Notes: generated from the letters alone by a model not told the origin. Positions 1-13,270 are shown, numbered from the stretch's first letter. The stretch: 64,000 nucleotides of DNA from Pleodorina starrii (GCA_030267565.1 BRXU01000004.1:1107501-1171500); one strand, 5' to 3'. Translations and numbers: made by a program.

Positions 1-29
1 TGTGTATGTGTTGCGGTGTCCTGGTGCAG

Positions 30-3000
30 GTCCGTTCCGACCCCGAGGAGTTGAAGCAGTGTCTCAAGAGGGCGGTGGCGATGGAGGACCTCACCACAAA
101 TACAAATGTGCTGCTGCAGGTGATTTGGGGGGAGGAGGGGGAGGGGAGGGAGGGGGGGGGGACGGAGCACACACACACACACACACTGCGGTTTCCGACT
201 GTACTGCTGCGGCCGTCCATTTTTCGACTGCCTGGTGCGTGCCCGCGTGCCCGCATGGTGTCTACAGTCTACTGTAATACATGCATGCGTTTCCGTGTCT
301 TGGGTGTGTTTCTTTGCCTGTGCGTGTTTAATTATGCCCTCCCCCCCCCTACCCCCGCCCCCACCCCTTCCCCTACCCCCTCCCCCGTCCCCCCCCCTCC
401 CCCGCCCAGGTGACAACGGTGCTACACCAGATGCTGACTACCACCTCGGCTGACGCCACCCCCCAGGGCGAGGAGGCTCAGCGGGTGTTGGGTTTCTTCA
501 TCAACAGCCTGGGCCACCCCTCGCTGGACAAACCGCAGAGCCTGGAGTTCATGATGAGCTGGAGTGTGCTGACACCCGTGTACGAGGAGGATGTGCTGTA
601 CGCCGTGGATGCGAAGTTGACGGCGGAGGAGCTGGGGCTGCAGTACAAGAAGAGTGAGGGGGGAGAGGGAAGGGGTGGGGAGGGGGGGAGGGGAAGGAAG
701 GCGGGGGGAGAGGAGAAGGGAGGGGGAAGAGGTTTTGCGGAGTCCGGCCGCTGGTCGCTGGGTCTGTGGGTTTGTGGGATTCGGCATCGGCTTGGAGGGT
801 TCTCAAAACCAACCAACCAACTAACCGAACCAACCAACCGGGTGGTCTCCCCCTCCCCTCCCCCCCCCGCCCCCCCTCCCCCCCCAAAGTCACCGACCTC
901 CTCTCCGAGACCGACGACGGCTTCTCCCTGATGGCCTACCTCCGCGCCATGTTCGCAACCGAGTGGTCCAACTTTAAGGAGCGCATGAGGCGGCTGGTGG
1001 GGGCGGAGGTGGACATAGCCGACTGGGGGCAGGTCACGGAGCTGGACTTTGGGCCGGGTGAGCGAGGGGTGTGTGGGGTGTGTGTGTTTGGGGTTGGGGG
1101 GGAAGGGGGAGGGGAAGGGGAGGGGGACGGGAGGAAGGGACGGATGGATGGAGGAAGGGATGGCCGCAGGGGAGCATTACTCTACTGTCTACTCGGGGGG
1201 GGAGGGGGGCCCTCGTCGGCCTCCCGGGCGATCAGACCCAGAACAGCGCACGAACCTGCCGCTGCTGCCGTTTCGCCGCCGTCACTGCCGCCTCCTCCCT
1301 CTCCCCCTTCAACTTCCCCACCGCCCCCTCCCCCCCCTAGGCGGCCTGCTGTTCGACTACCGCACCGAGTTGCAGTTGTGGGCCTCGTACCGGGGTCAGC
1401 TGCTGGCTCGCACCGTGAGGGGGATGATGTGCTATGAGAGGGCGCTCAAGGTCATTTGCAGAATGGAGTACCCAACACCCATGGGTGCGTGGGGGGGGCC
1501 AGGGGGTAAGGGGGGGCCAGGGGGCGTGTTTAAAGCCTGTACCGCGTACTGTACGACGCGCAAAGGCGGGAGGCTTGTGGCATGCTTCAGTAATGGGGGC
1601 GGGTGCGGAGGCGCGAAGGTGGGGGCCGTGTGTTCCTCGCGGTTTCATTGGGGGTGGGTTTGTAGCCGGCAGGCCGGGTGGCGGGAGCTGCCCCAGTGCG
1701 CAACGGTGGCTGCTGGTGGGCCCCCCGGAGCGCGGAGCGTGCGTGCCCCTTGTGGTGGCACATTCGGGCGGGCTGCCTTGCCGTACGTACACACCTCCCG
1801 GTCCCTCCCACTCTCCCCCGTCCCTTCCCCGCCCTTCCCTCCCCCCCCCGTCCCCCCGCCCCCCCGCCCCCAGGCATCACCGATGAGGACTACAACCGGT
1901 GGGTGGAGGCCATGGTGGGATCCAAGTTCGAGTACGTCATTGCCGTACAGACGTACGGCAGGAACGCCAAGAGCAAGGACCTGCGGCTGAGGCAGCTGTC
2001 ACAGAGCGTAGACACGCTGGTGCAGAGGTGGGGCCGGGTTGGGGGGGGGAGAGGGGATATCGGGAGGGTGCGGGGTAGGGGCCCACCCGGGGTGGGGGGC
2101 GGCGGTGGGAACGAGGGTTTGCGGGGAGGAGGGGGATTAGGGTTTTATGTGGGAGGGGGTGGGACGTTGGAGAGACTGTCCGCCTGTGCCTTGGGCCTGT
2201 GCTGCTGCGTGCGTGCGTTCGTGGTGGGATTGCGGACGACTCTTACTCTTCCAAAACCCCTTCCTGCGGTCCCCCGCTATGACCCCCCTCCCCCCCCCCA
2301 CACACACACATACACATACACACACACGCCCAAACACCTCCCCTCTCCCCCTCCCTTCCCCCCCCTCCGCCCCCAGGTTCCCCACGCTCAAGGTCGCTTA
2401 TCTGGATGACGCGGTGGACGCGGACCGCTACGGCCCCACCCAGTATTCGGTGCTCATCCGCAACCGCCGAGCCGCCGACCCCGTTGTGGACCCCACCCGC
2501 CCCTTCAACAAGATCACGGAGGCCTACCGCATACGACTGCCCTTCAACAAGTGGGGGCGGGGGGGGGGGTGCAAAGGGGGGGAGGGAAAGGGAGGGGAAG
2601 GGAGGGGACGTGGTGTGGTGTGGTGTGGGCCAATACCAGAACCAACCAATCAACAAACAAACCAACCGACCGGAGCGGGGCGGGGGGCGGGGGGTAATGG
2701 GGGGATTGTTACTGTGCTGGCGGCGTGCCTGGCTGGCCTGCCTGGCTGGCGTAATGGCGCCGGGTGTGGCTGGTGTCAGCATTCGCACCCACCCACGCAT
2801 CCACCTGCCTGCCTACGCACCTACCACCTAGCCTGTCACGCCGCCGGGTAGGTGCATAGCTCAGCTGTCACCCTTTCGCTCTCGGCCCTTGCTTCGCTCC
2901 GCTTACCAGTCACCGCTACTAACCGGCCTCCCTTTAAGCCAGCCAGCCGGCTGACTGCTTGCTGACCGCCCTCCTGCCCCCTCCCTCCTGTCCGTGTGTA

Positions 3001-6000
3001 CACGTGTATGTGTACACGTGTATGTGTGTGTACACGTGTGTGTCTCCAGGTACTCCCACCGCGGTGTGGTGCTGGGGGAGGGCAAGCCGGAGAACCAAAA
3101 CCACGCGGGGGTGTTCGCATTCAACGAGGGGCTGCAGGTGCGTGCGGGTGTGCGTACGGGTGTGTATACGTGTGTGTGCATGTGTATGCGTGTGTGGGGG
3201 GGGGGAGTTGTACAGTGTCCGTGTGCGAAGGGGGTGGAGAGGGGCGGAGAGGGGGCGGAGAGGGAGAAGGAGGACGGAAGGAGGTGTGTGTGTGTGGGGG
3301 GGGGGGGGCTAGGGGCCGGCAGCGGAGCGCTGTGCAGCCCCCTAGTTCTCAGCTCCCATACACATACCGGTACACCGCACTTGGGAGGTGCCACCTCTCA
3401 CCTCTCTCCCCGCCCTACCAGGCAGCTGCAGCGCGCGCGTCGTCCCATCCGCTCCCCATCCCCCCTTTCCCCCACACCTCCCCCTCCCCCACTCGTACCC
3501 GCACCTGCACCTGCACCCGGACCTACACCCACATCCCCGCCGCACATCACACCGCTCCCTCCCCCCACCCCCGCCCTCCCCTCCACCCCCCCGGCCACCC
3601 CCCCTCCCCCCCTTCTCAGGCTATCGACATGAACCAGGACAACTACCTGGCTGAGGCTCTCAAGATGAGGAACCTGCTCAGTAAGCAACCACCCGTCCAC
3701 CCCGCACGGGGATGGGGGCGCCCGCGGCAGGCCCCCCTACCCTTCCCTTCCCCACCAAACACGTACACACACATGCACACGCACACACATACGGTGTTAT
3801 CCTCCTCCTCCCCCGCCCCTCCCCCCCACCATCCTCTCCACCACCCCGGCCACCCCTGTTGCTCCTTTAATCAGTTTCCACGACGGATAAGCATCGGTGC
3901 TAGCGTGTTGTTCGTATTGTACGGCAACTCCCTGTCCCCCCCGTTGGCCTCAGTCAGCTCAAATCGTGTTCCTCTCCGCCCCTCCACCTCCCCCTGTCTG
4001 CCCGCCTGATCACCGCCGCCCCGCCCCTCCACCCCTCTTCCCCTTCCACCCCCCTTAACCCCCCACCCCCGCCCCTCCACCTCCCCCCTTACCCCCTCCA
4101 CCCCCCACCCCAGGCGAGCTGAACCCCAGCAACAAGGGCGCCCAGTTCTTGCTGTTTGCCGATGACTCCCCCAGCCAGGAGCTCAACCCGCACATGACGG
4201 CCGCCGAGCTGCGGTTCGTGATCCTGTCCCGAATGAAGAGGTCCTTCCCGACCGCCATTGTGGGGTTTAGGGAGTGGATCTTCAGCGCAAACACGGGTGG
4301 GTGGGTGGGGGGGTGGGGTGGGGAGGGGCTGGGCTGGGGTTGGGGGTGGTGGGTGGGTGGTTGGGTGGGTGGGTGTTGGGCGGATGGATTCGGAGCTGCA
4401 CCCCGGGGGGCGGAGTCCGTGCATGCCGGGTGGGGGCGTGCGTGTGTGTGTATCCGCATTCATGCATCCATTCATCCATTCCATTGCGGAGGCGTGACCT
4501 CACCTCCCACCACTCCCTAGCGAGGGAGGGAGGGAGGGAGGGAGTGCTGGGGGAGTGTTTGTGGGGCCGGCGGGCCGCTCTCCTCCCTGCCTGTCGACCT
4601 GCCGGCCTCACGCCTTACCCCCCCCCCTCCCCAACCGTGGGTAACCCCCCCACCCCCCAACCGTGCTCAGGCGCTCTAGGCCAGTACGCCGCCGCCACGG
4701 AGTACTCGTTCGCCACCATTCAGAGCCGCATCATGACTAAGCCCCCCCGGGTGCGGATGCACTACGGCCACCCTGACGTGTTCAACAAGACGCACATCAT
4801 GACCCGGGGGGGTATGTCCAAGGGCACACGCACGCTGCACATCAGCGAGGACTACTTCATCGGGGCGGCGCACACGCTGAGGGGCGCGCGGATCAGGTGG
4901 GTGGGTGGGTGTGTTGGGGGGGGGCGGGGGGGTGGGGGGCGGTGCATGTGTTTGTGTGTTGGGGCGGGAGGAGGGCTGTAATGGGTGCGTGTGTGTGCTT
5001 TCCCAACACCTTTCCTCCTCCCCTCCCCCTCCCCTCCCCCTCCCTCCCCTCTCCTCCCCTCCCCAGGTACAAGGAGTACATCAGCTGCGGCAAGGGTCGC
5101 GACATGGGCTTCGACTCCATCCTTGGCTACCAGAAGAAGATCAGCGGCGGGGCGGCGGATCTGGCCACGAGCCGGGAGGTGCACCGACTGGGCACCCGAC
5201 TGGAGTTCTTCAGACTGCTGAGCTTCTACCACGGAGGTGAGGGGGCCGGCTGGGCGGGGGGGCGTTGGGGGGGCCCGGGTGGTGGTGGTGGGGGTGGTGG
5301 TGTGGGGCCGCTGGGGGGTTGAGGGGGTTCTTCCCCCCTCCCGGCCTCTTCCCGTCTTTTGCAGATGGGAAGTCTTCACCCAAAGCAGTACGCAAGTACC
5401 TACCGCGCTCACGGGCTCCTGCCCCCCCTCCCTCCCTCCCTCCCTCCCTCCCTCCCCCCCCCACCTTGCTTCCAGGCATCGGCCACTTCCTCAACTCCTA
5501 CCTCACCCTCAAAGCCGCCTGGTACAACATCTGGGCCCTGCTGCTGACCGCGATGGCTCAGGCCATGGAGCTAGGGCTGGAGGGGGAGGAGGGGCAGGTC
5601 ACCCTCACTCAGACGTACAATGTGCAGCAGGTGCTGCAGCTGGGCACCCTGTCCATCATCCCCTACGTGGGGCAGCTCATTCTGGAGACGGGGCTGCTGC
5701 GGACGTGCATCACCGTGTTTGGACAGATCGTGACGGGATCGTGAGTGGGGGAGGGTCGGAGGGAGGGGGGAGGGAGTGCATGTGCGTGGCATGCATGTGG
5801 GTGCGTGCATGTGGGTGCGCGCGTGAGGGCGACATGGGGCGGTGGGTGGCATGGGCTGGGACGGGCTGGGACGAGCTCGACGCCTCCGGCGAGATTCTCC
5901 TCCAGCGAACCGCTCTCACCTCTTACCTCCTCACCTCTCCTTCCCCTCCCCCTTCCCCTCCCCCTCCTTCCCACCCAACCCACTCCCCCGCCTTCGCAGC

Positions 6001-9000
6001 CTCTTCTTCTACATCTTCCAGCAGCAGACCGTGGCCGCCTCCTTCTCCTCCGTCATGGCCTTTGGCGGCATGCGCTACATCGGCACCGGCCGCGGCTTCT
6101 CCATCCAGACCACCGACTTTGTGCGCATGTACACCGCCTACGCGCGCAGCCACCTCTACCTGGGCTTCGAGGTCATGTTCTTCTGCTTCACGCTCTACGC
6201 GCTCAACGACTGCGCCTCCTGCAACTACGCCGCCCTCACCTGGAACTCATGGCTACTTGCCTTTGTCATGGTGCTGTGCCCGCTGTGGTTCAACCCCTTC
6301 ATCTTCAACCTGAGCAAGGTGCAGCGCGACTTTTTGAGCTGGAAGCGGTGGCTGGGCGGCGACGTGGATGCGGGCACCGGCACCAATTGGTTTACGTGGA
6401 ACCGCGAGCAGCTGGCCAAGGCGCGGAACGACGACGGCAATGTGACGGACGCGTGGCGCAACGCGGCGCGGGAGATTGGCGGCACGTGTATGCCGTACAT
6501 GCTGCTGGTGCTGGCGGTGGTGTCGCGCATCAGCTTCCGGATCGATGTGAGGGGGGGAGGGGGGGGAGGGGGATGGGAGGGGGGGGGTGGAGGGGGAGGG
6601 GGAGGGGAAGAGAGGGGAAGGGGGAGAGGGGTGGAAGTGGGGGCCGTGTATGGAGGCGGGGGCGTGCTGGAGGCGGGAAGCAGGGGGGGGAGGGGGTATT
6701 GGGTTCGTTCAAGGGTGCTCTGCTGGTGTGGTGGTGGTGGTGGTGGTGGTGGTGTGGTGGTGGTGTCGAGGCGGCGTCTGTGATGGATTGTTGCGGCCCC
6801 TGCTGCTGTCTTCCCCTTGCTGCTGCTGCTGCGTCCCCCTCCCCTGCTGCTGCTGCTGCTGCCCCCGTGTGTGCTGTGTGGCGCCTCGTGCACTGGCTCG
6901 CGCTTCGCCGCGACTGATTGCCCCCCTGCTGCCTTACCCCCTGCAACCCAAACGACCCACCTTTGCCTCAACTGCCCACTCCTGGCCCCTCTATCCCCCC
7001 CTCTTCACACACACACACACACAGCCAGCTCTGCGTCGAGCAGGAGGGGGTAGCGGCCCCTCACGCCCTTCTCCCACCGCAAGGGGGAGAGTGCTTAGGC
7101 GGTCTTTCCGTCGGGGCTGGGTTAGCAGCCCCTGGCCAGCGTCAGGGCCCGGTCAGATACTGTAACGACACACACACACACACACACACCCCACACCACC
7201 ACCCCCACACACCCTCAACCCCCCTACACATACACACACACCACACGCTCACCCTTCCACACACACCCCACACGCTCACCCCACCCCACCCCACCCCTCC
7301 ACGCTCAACCCCCACCCCCCCCACACACACAACCCCAGACCGGCAAGCTGCTCGACAGTCCCTACATTGAGTTCCTGTTGGCCACCGCACTTCTGTGGAC
7401 GGTGGTGCTGCTGCTGAGCTACGTGGGTCACAACCTGCTGGATAGGGCCAAGAGCAAGGAGTGGCGCATCGTGCGGTGGGTGACTTGGGGGGGGGGCGGG
7501 TGGCTGAGGGGGGAGGTAATCAAGATGATACCGCAGCGAAGGTGGAAAGAGGGATGGCTAGGGGGTCGCTGGGCGGGCGGTGACTGACCCCGACTGCTGA
7601 GGGGTTGAGTGGGCGGATGGGCTGGGTGGGCTGGGTGGGCTGGGTGGGGATGCCGCGGAGCTCTCACCAAGACTGCGCACTGCGACTGATCCTGGAAGCT
7701 GGAAGCTGCAGCTGCACCGGGTTATGCCTCCGGAGAAGGAAGTGCACCTACCCCTGCTGCTGCTGCTGCTGCTGCTGCTGCGTGTCGCGACTTTGGCGCA
7801 CCCAGTGGTTTGAGCCGCTTGCTCCCCGCCTGCCTCACCACACCCAGGACGTGGGGCCCCCCGCCCGCATGCACTCAAAACCCCCCCCGCCCCCTTCCCG
7901 CCCGTCCCTCCTTGCTTCTCACCTTCCCCGTTCCCCCTCTCCTCTCCCTGCCCTCCTCCCGCGCCCCTCCTCCACCCTCCCCGCCCTCCCTGCCGTCTCC
8001 TTCTCCGCTGCGAAATTCTCTTTATACCTCCCCGCCCTCCACCCTCCGCCCTCCACCCTCCCCGCCCTCCCCGCCCTCCCCCTCCCCTCCCTCCCCCGCC
8101 CCCCTCAGCTACGTGATGAGTCTGAGCTGTGCGGTGCTGCTGGTGGTTTACCTGGTGGTGCTGTCCCGCTTCTACTCCGGCAGCGGACTGACCCACCTGA
8201 TGCAGGTGGGGTACGCCAACCTCATCATCCTCATTAGCACACACCGGGCGGCGACATACCTGTTTACACAGGTGAGGAGATGCGGAGGGGTGAGGGGAGA
8301 AGGGGGGAGAAGGGGGGAGAAGGGGGAGGCAGGGGAGGGGAGAAGGGAAGTGCGGAGACCCCGCCGGTTGGTCTTTGGCAGCGTGTGAAGGCGGCGACGA
8401 ACCGGGCGTGAACGGGCGGAGGGCGGAGGGCGGGTTGTTGGGGGAGTGGTAGGTGGGGTGAGGGGGCTGACGTTGCCTCGTTGCCGGGCTGGGATTTTAG
8501 GGTTTTAGGGTTTTAGGGTTTCCCCCCCAAAAAACAACCCCCCAAACATTTACCCCTCCTCTCCCGCTCCCCACCCCCCTAAAACCCCCTCCTCCCTCGC
8601 TCCTCCGCCCCCAACCCCCCCACCCCAACCTCCCCCAACCTCCCCCAACCCCTCCCCTCTCCCGCCTGTCAGAACAACACCGTCCGCGATTTCGTGGACG
8701 CGGGCTACTTCCTGATTGACCTGCTGGTGGGGTTCGCCATGTTTGGCATGCTGGCTCTGCTGTCCTTCGTGGGGGTGGTCAACCTTCTGCAGTCCAAGCT
8801 GCTCTTCAACGAGGCCTTCAGTCAGTCGGTGCAGACCGCCCGAATCAAGATGCAGGTGCGCCGCAGCGGCAAGCAGATCAAGCGCAAGGCCAAGCCCGGC
8901 CTGCTCATGACCATGGACGAGTGGCTGCGCAGCAGGCCGGGCAGCGCGGCAAGCACCGCCGCGCCGTCGCTGGCGCCGACGCTGGCGGCTGGGGCGGGCG

Positions 9001-9368
9001 GCGCCAGTCGGGGGGGCTCCCTGGCGCCCTCCAAGGCTCCGTCGGCCGCGCCCTCCGCTTTCACCAGCGCAGCCAACAGCGGCATCACCAGCCGGAGGGA
9101 CAGTCTGACCGGGGAGGGAGAGCAGCCGCAGCCGCCGGTGCAGTCTGCGGTGCTGCACAGCAGCGGGGCCCGGCCGCTGGGGCAGGGGGTGGGGCAGGGG
9201 GTGGGGGTGGGGCAGCAGGTTTTGCAGCCGAGGTTGAGCCGCCTGGGGACGGGGACGGGGGCGGGGGTGGGGATGGGGGTGGGATCGGAGGCGGTGGCTG
9301 GCGGGGGCGGGGGCGGGGAGGAGGGGCCGGATGTGGGGCTTCGGGAGCGGCGGCTGCGGTTCGGGTGA
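30..9368 (+). CDS. Callose (1,3-beta-glucan) synthase, 5'-truncated by window edge
   Basis: Integral plasma-membrane GT48 enzyme that makes 1,3-beta-glucan from UDP-glucose. Sixteen exons are visible: 30-119, 410-653, 890-1057, 1341-1484, 1874-2027, 2377-2550, 3050-3137, 3620-3680, 4114-4296, 4671-4896, 5067-5236, 5476-5740, 6000-6546, 7339-7475, 8109-8271, 8673-9368. They sum to 3510 nt (1169 codons plus stop), and all have GT..AG borders in phase. Family hallmarks include NFKERM, RGGMSKGTRTLHISED, CGKGRDMGFDSILGYQKK and RLGTRLEFFRLLSFY. The GKGRD form is closer to plant callose synthases than to fungal FKS proteins. Hydrophobic membrane segments follow from the 5476 exon to about 8830. The last exon ends in an Ala/Gly/Ser/Gln-rich, probably cytosolic tail of about 150 residues. 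The N-terminal half lies upstream of the window. Family is certain; which paralogue is not. Confidence 0.93.
7022..7168 (+). mobile_element. Truncated copy C of a microsatellite-flanked retroelement
   Basis: These 147 nt in a glucan synthase intron are near-identical to the 3' ends of the copies at 27098-27792 and 29537-30285. The shared part runs from CAGCCAGCTCTGCGTCGAG to AGATACTGTAACGA. A CA run lies directly before it (about 7007-7022) and another directly after it (7167-7189). A common 3' end with a variable 5' start is typical of 5'-truncated non-LTR (LINE/SINE) copies. No coding capacity is seen in this fragment. Confidence 0.7.
7514..7545 (-). repeat. Intron-end motif, donor side
   Basis: On + this reads GGTAATCAAGATGATACCGC followed by AGCGAAGGTGG. 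It lies about 39 nt inside the donor of the glucan synthase intron 7476-8108. It is the inverted counterpart of the motif at 7991-8028 near the acceptor of the same intron. It belongs to a nine-member set described in the findings. Confidence 0.6.
7991..8028 (+). repeat. Intron-end motif, acceptor side
   Basis: Reads TGCCGTCTCCTTCTCCGCTG, then a T-rich stretch ending TATACC. It lies about 80 nt before the acceptor at 8108. It is roughly the reverse complement of the motif at 7514-7545, so this intron carries both ends. Confidence 0.55.
8494..8521 (+). repeat. Interstitial telomere-type repeat (TTTTAGGG)3
   Basis: Three tandem TTTTAGGG units lie in the glucan synthase intron 8272-8672. TTTTAGGG is the telomeric unit known from Chlamydomonas. 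Adjacent DNA is G-rich on one side and C-rich on the other. Confidence 0.8.
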
Positions 9369-9718
9369 GGGTGGGGGAAAGGAGGGTGCGGGGGTGGATG
9401 GGTGCGTGTGTACACGTGTCTGTGTGTGTGTATGTGTGTGAACCTCACCGGGTTTGGGCCGTAGGTCGGCATGCAGGGAAGCTGTGTTTGTTGGCGGTAT
9501 ACAGCCACCCCAACCACCCCTGGGAGTGGGGGTTGGACAGCCAATCGTGAGTAGCTACTAGCTAGACAGGAAGGGCGGTTGGGAACGTGTCCGGCAGACC
9601 CGCGTTGAGGTATTGAGTGAAAGATGTACCTTTTGAAGTTGCCCGGTCGGGGTTCGGGAAATTTGTGCGTGGGCGCGCGAAAGAAGCAAGCATGTGCTGT
9701 TCACTGGAAATAGGTAGC

Positions 9719-9778
9719 CGAGCGAAGCGAAGCGAGGCGAGGCGAAGAGAGGCGAGGCGAGGCGAAGCGAAGCGAGCA
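9719..9778 (+). repeat. GCGAA/GCGAG pentanucleotide minisatellite
   Basis: About twelve tandem degenerate units of GCGAA or GCGAG, located 350 nt downstream of the glucan synthase stop, probably in its 3' UTR or just beyond. Confidence 0.8.
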
Positions 9779-11843
9779 CGATATGATGCTGGTGTGTTGT
9801 CTTGTCCGTCTGCCCCGTCTGCCCCGTCTCGCTCAGCTGGACTGGGCAGGGCCTCAATGGGTCCCGCCGGGGGGGGCTCATCCGTCATCCCGCCTCGACG
9901 ATTGCCGAGAGCCAGCCTGCATGGATGCGGCGCGGGCGCCGGCGCTGGCGGCGCCTCCACAGGAAGGCGTATGTCAAATATCAAATGCGGGCGTTTTTTT
10001 ATAATGGTTGATTTCAGTTTGTGGTGGGTTTCATTCATTCTCTTTGTCCATACAAGTCCGCAAAGAGAACGGCAGCCAGCGCTGCCGGGGCTTCGTCCCG
10101 AGCCGTCCTTTCACTGTGATGTCTGATTTTTTTTGGGGGGGGTGGGGTGGCGTTGCCCCCTTTGGGTGGCTTTCAGCACTGCGCCAGCCGCCCAGAACTA
10201 CTACATCCGGCATTTCGGCCTTTCGGACCTTACGAGTCTGGATCGATACAATTGTTATGAACAGGAGGTCAGGCCGTGTTGGGCTAGTTTAGCCTGCGCA
10301 TAGCATGGCATGACGCATTGTCTAGGGTTTATGGTTAAGGGTGATATGGCACATGCTGTGTTGTCGAACGTTGGGTGTGGTGCCAATGCCGCCGCGTTGC
10401 ATGAAGCGGTTGGTCGGCTGGTTGGTTGGTTACTTGGTTGGTTGCTTTTGGGCTGGGGCGGGCGGGGCGGTGGGTCAAAGTAAGCAGGCGCTGCGCTACC
10501 CCGCTGTACATGACGCCCCCCCCCTTTGCATGGACATGCGTCACAACAAATCGCGCCGCCTCCGGACTCGCTCGCGGGTGGCCTCACGCACTCAAACAGG
10601 CGGCCTCTCTGTATCCTAGGTCATTCGCTCCGGGACCCCCAGTCCCGACGGAACACGGACGTCTCCTCTGTCCTCTCTCCTGCCAACATCCTCGCGCCTT
10701 CACCAGCCGCCGCCAAAAAGCCACCCTAAGCCCAAATCCCCCGCGGCACCACCTGCTACGGTAGTGCCCGCGGAGCTCCCCAGCGAGTTGCACCCGGCGA
10801 GTTCCAAGTTGGCTCCTGGGGCCATGTCTCACACTGAACGATGTGCGGCCGTATGGGCACCGCGATAGGGTGTGCCGCAATGGCCCGCTGCCTCCGGGCG
10901 CTGCCTCCTTCGCGCTGGGGGAGTGGACAGTGGAGCACGGGGGGCGGAAGGGTGCGACCCCAACCCTGAACACCGACACGGCCGCCATGTGCGAGGCGGC
11001 ACGAGGCGAGGCGGCGCGAGACGGCGCGAGACTGAAGGCCCGGCTGGGCCTTCCAAGCTGCGACAGCGATGCTCTGAGATCATGAGGGTAAGGGTAAGGG
11101 CGCCTATGTTGGATCGGTTTGGGCGTCGGGGACCTACCGTATCTTGACAGTTTGGGGTCCCATGAAGGTTCCTCGGTCGGCCTCGCTTACTTGGGCCATT
11201 GGAAGGGTTGGGGGTTGAGGGGGGCGCAATCCAGCACCGGTTCCTGGCGCGAAGGATGTGTCCCCGCCAGACAAGCCAAGCCGGGAGGAGCCCCCTCCCT
11301 TAGCCCCCCCCTCCCCTCCCCTCTTGCGCATTGCCAGCCACAGCGGGCCACCTACCCTCTATCTCTCTTTTCCTGTTGCTTAACTTTGCTATCCCTTCAC
11401 CACGCTCTTGCTTGGTCGACGTATTGGTATCCCCCATCACCCTCATCACCACCTTTATCGTTTTCTTCCTCCTACACACCTATTTAAAGTATTGAAATCC
11501 AACGGCCGCACCCCCGAACAAACAATCAAGCAAGCAAACAAGCAAGCCCTCCATCGCACCATCAGGGGGCCATACCGCCCGCAGACGCGTCCTCTATCTC
11601 GCCTCCCACACACAAACACACAAACAGTCAAGCACACACACACACGATTTGTCCACCTCTCGTATTTCCATTCCCACCCACCCCTAAGCGCAGCGCACCC
11701 ATTTGCGAGTCCGTTGGGGGGCACCTACGACCTACCCCACCGCCGGAGCTGCAGTGTGTGCGTCCTTGCGTGCTTCACTCGCCTGGTTTGCTTCTGCCCT
11801 TCTTCACACTTTTTGGGCGGGGCCCCAGCGCGAATCCAATGGG

Positions 11844-12350
11844 CTAAGAACGACGAGAATCGATTCAAGGAGTCGGGACGGCTCACCAACATCAGCAATG
11901 TTAGCGTCATGCCAACTGGTGCGGAAGATATCCGTCCAGTTGTGAAGTCGGACAAGGCGCAGGCGGTCCTGGTTTGTGGCAGCATTCACGTGGGCTCGTA
12001 CGGCAACGCTTCAAAGTACGACGGGGTCACGTGGAGAGCCAGTGTTGGACTTCTCGATAAGTCTGGTAAAGCACTGCTCCACGGGCCCAAGGTCCAGGTG
12101 GACGAGCTTCACGCTCTGTCAGTGAGGCCACAAACCGGGAGCCCGTGGAGCAGTGCTTTACCAATACTGACACTCCACGTGACCCTGTCGTACTTTGAAG
12201 CGTTGCCGTACGAGCCCACGTGAATGCTGCCACAAACCAGGACCGCCTGCGCCTTGTCCGACTTCACAACTGGACAGACCAAGTGGCCTGACGCTACTAT
12301 TGCGAATGTTGGTAAGCCGTCCCGACTCCTTGTATCGATTCTCGTTCTTA
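11844..12350. repeat. Long inverted repeat (hairpin of about 500 nt)
   Basis: The left arm (about 11844-12085) and the right arm (about 12130-12350) are reverse complements with long near-identical stretches. One is GTTGTGAAGTCGGACAAGGC on the left, with its complement on the right near 12250-12275. The arms continue through GTAAAGCACTGCTCCACGGG. They differ by single-base changes and by an insertion of about 18 nt in the left arm near 12048-12068. The loop is about 50-75 nt. Left-arm + frames encode an open peptide (KESGRLTNIS..) that recurs on the minus strand of the right arm. The arms are therefore a duplicated, inverted fragment of a once-coding sequence. Confidence 0.8.
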
Positions 12351-13270
12351 AGCCTTTGCCTTGTTGTACGGCGCCTCACCGCCAGGGCGGGGGTTATCCA
12401 CGTATAGGCCGGAGCCCGTGAACGGTAAAGTAACAGAAGAAGGCCGTCTCGTCTGCAAAAGAACAGCGCGGTAAGCTTGCAAACGGCAGAGGACGTCATA
12501 TACAAACCGAGAGGGTGTAGCAAGTACGAGCCGAGCCACCACGGTGTCGAGGCACGACGATGACGAGGCGAGGCTTCAACAGATGTGGAAGAAAGTCGGG
12601 GGGGAGGGGCAGCCGGAGCGCCGCCGTCATACGCCAGGGACTGAACGACTCCATATCCCCACTCACTGGGAAGCCTGTCGGGGGGCCGCCGTTGGTTCTT
12701 GTGGTGCCTGCAGCGCAACAGCAGTTGGTGTTGACGGTTCAGCCGCCGCCTCCTGTTCGGTGACACACAAGCAGTGTGAGTGTGTGATACGGAAATTACT
12801 AGACACTACACGTCCATCCATGGAGACCACTCGCGACAGGGCTAAGATAGCATAGCATAGCTTCTACCCAAAGGGTAACCTCAAGAATGTGCCAGCACTA
12901 CATACCTGGTGGTCGGCAGGAGCGTTTCCGGCGTCCACATGGTGCCGGTGTTGCCCTTCTTCGACGCCTTCAGCGTCCACCTGTAGTCCGGATCGCGCCA
13001 GTTGACATGTCATCGGATCTGACAAACCTGATGGCCATCGCCATTGCAGGAACTTACATCCGAAGCTTCCTCGTCCTCGCTGAACTCGCCAAGGTCTAGA
13101 CGCCCGCCAATAGCCGCACCAACATCCTCCTCGGCTACGTCCCCATATAGGACTATGTCTGCCATAGCGTCTTCGTCAAGCGGGTCATATTCCAGAGGAT
13201 CGTATTCCTCATAAGAGAATTGGAGCTGGAGGCCAACGCCTGCTCCGTCCGCCTCGCTACCGCTGCCACC
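12348..13270 (-). pseudogene. Possible decayed transposase fragments
   Basis: Minus-strand blocks look formerly coding but do not join cleanly. The block 13270-13058 encodes a strongly acidic peptide (EYDPLEYDPLDEDAMAD.., EFSEDEEASD) ending at a GTAAGT donor. The block about 12990-12906 encodes WRDPDYRWTLKASKKG.. and ends at a GTATGT donor, but it has an in-frame stop just upstream. A further minus-strand block near 12400-12540 encodes SGLYVDN. An acidic N-terminus followed later by a YVDN-like motif is reminiscent of piggyBac-type transposases, but this is a weak inference. The right arm of the neighbouring hairpin overlaps its 3' end. Confidence 0.25.

Noticed and set aside
5365..5475. Possible extra glucan synthase exon after a TTTTGCAG acceptor
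   Set aside because: Skipping it joins the conserved FYHG-GIGHFLNS residues exactly in phase, so it is intron sequence.
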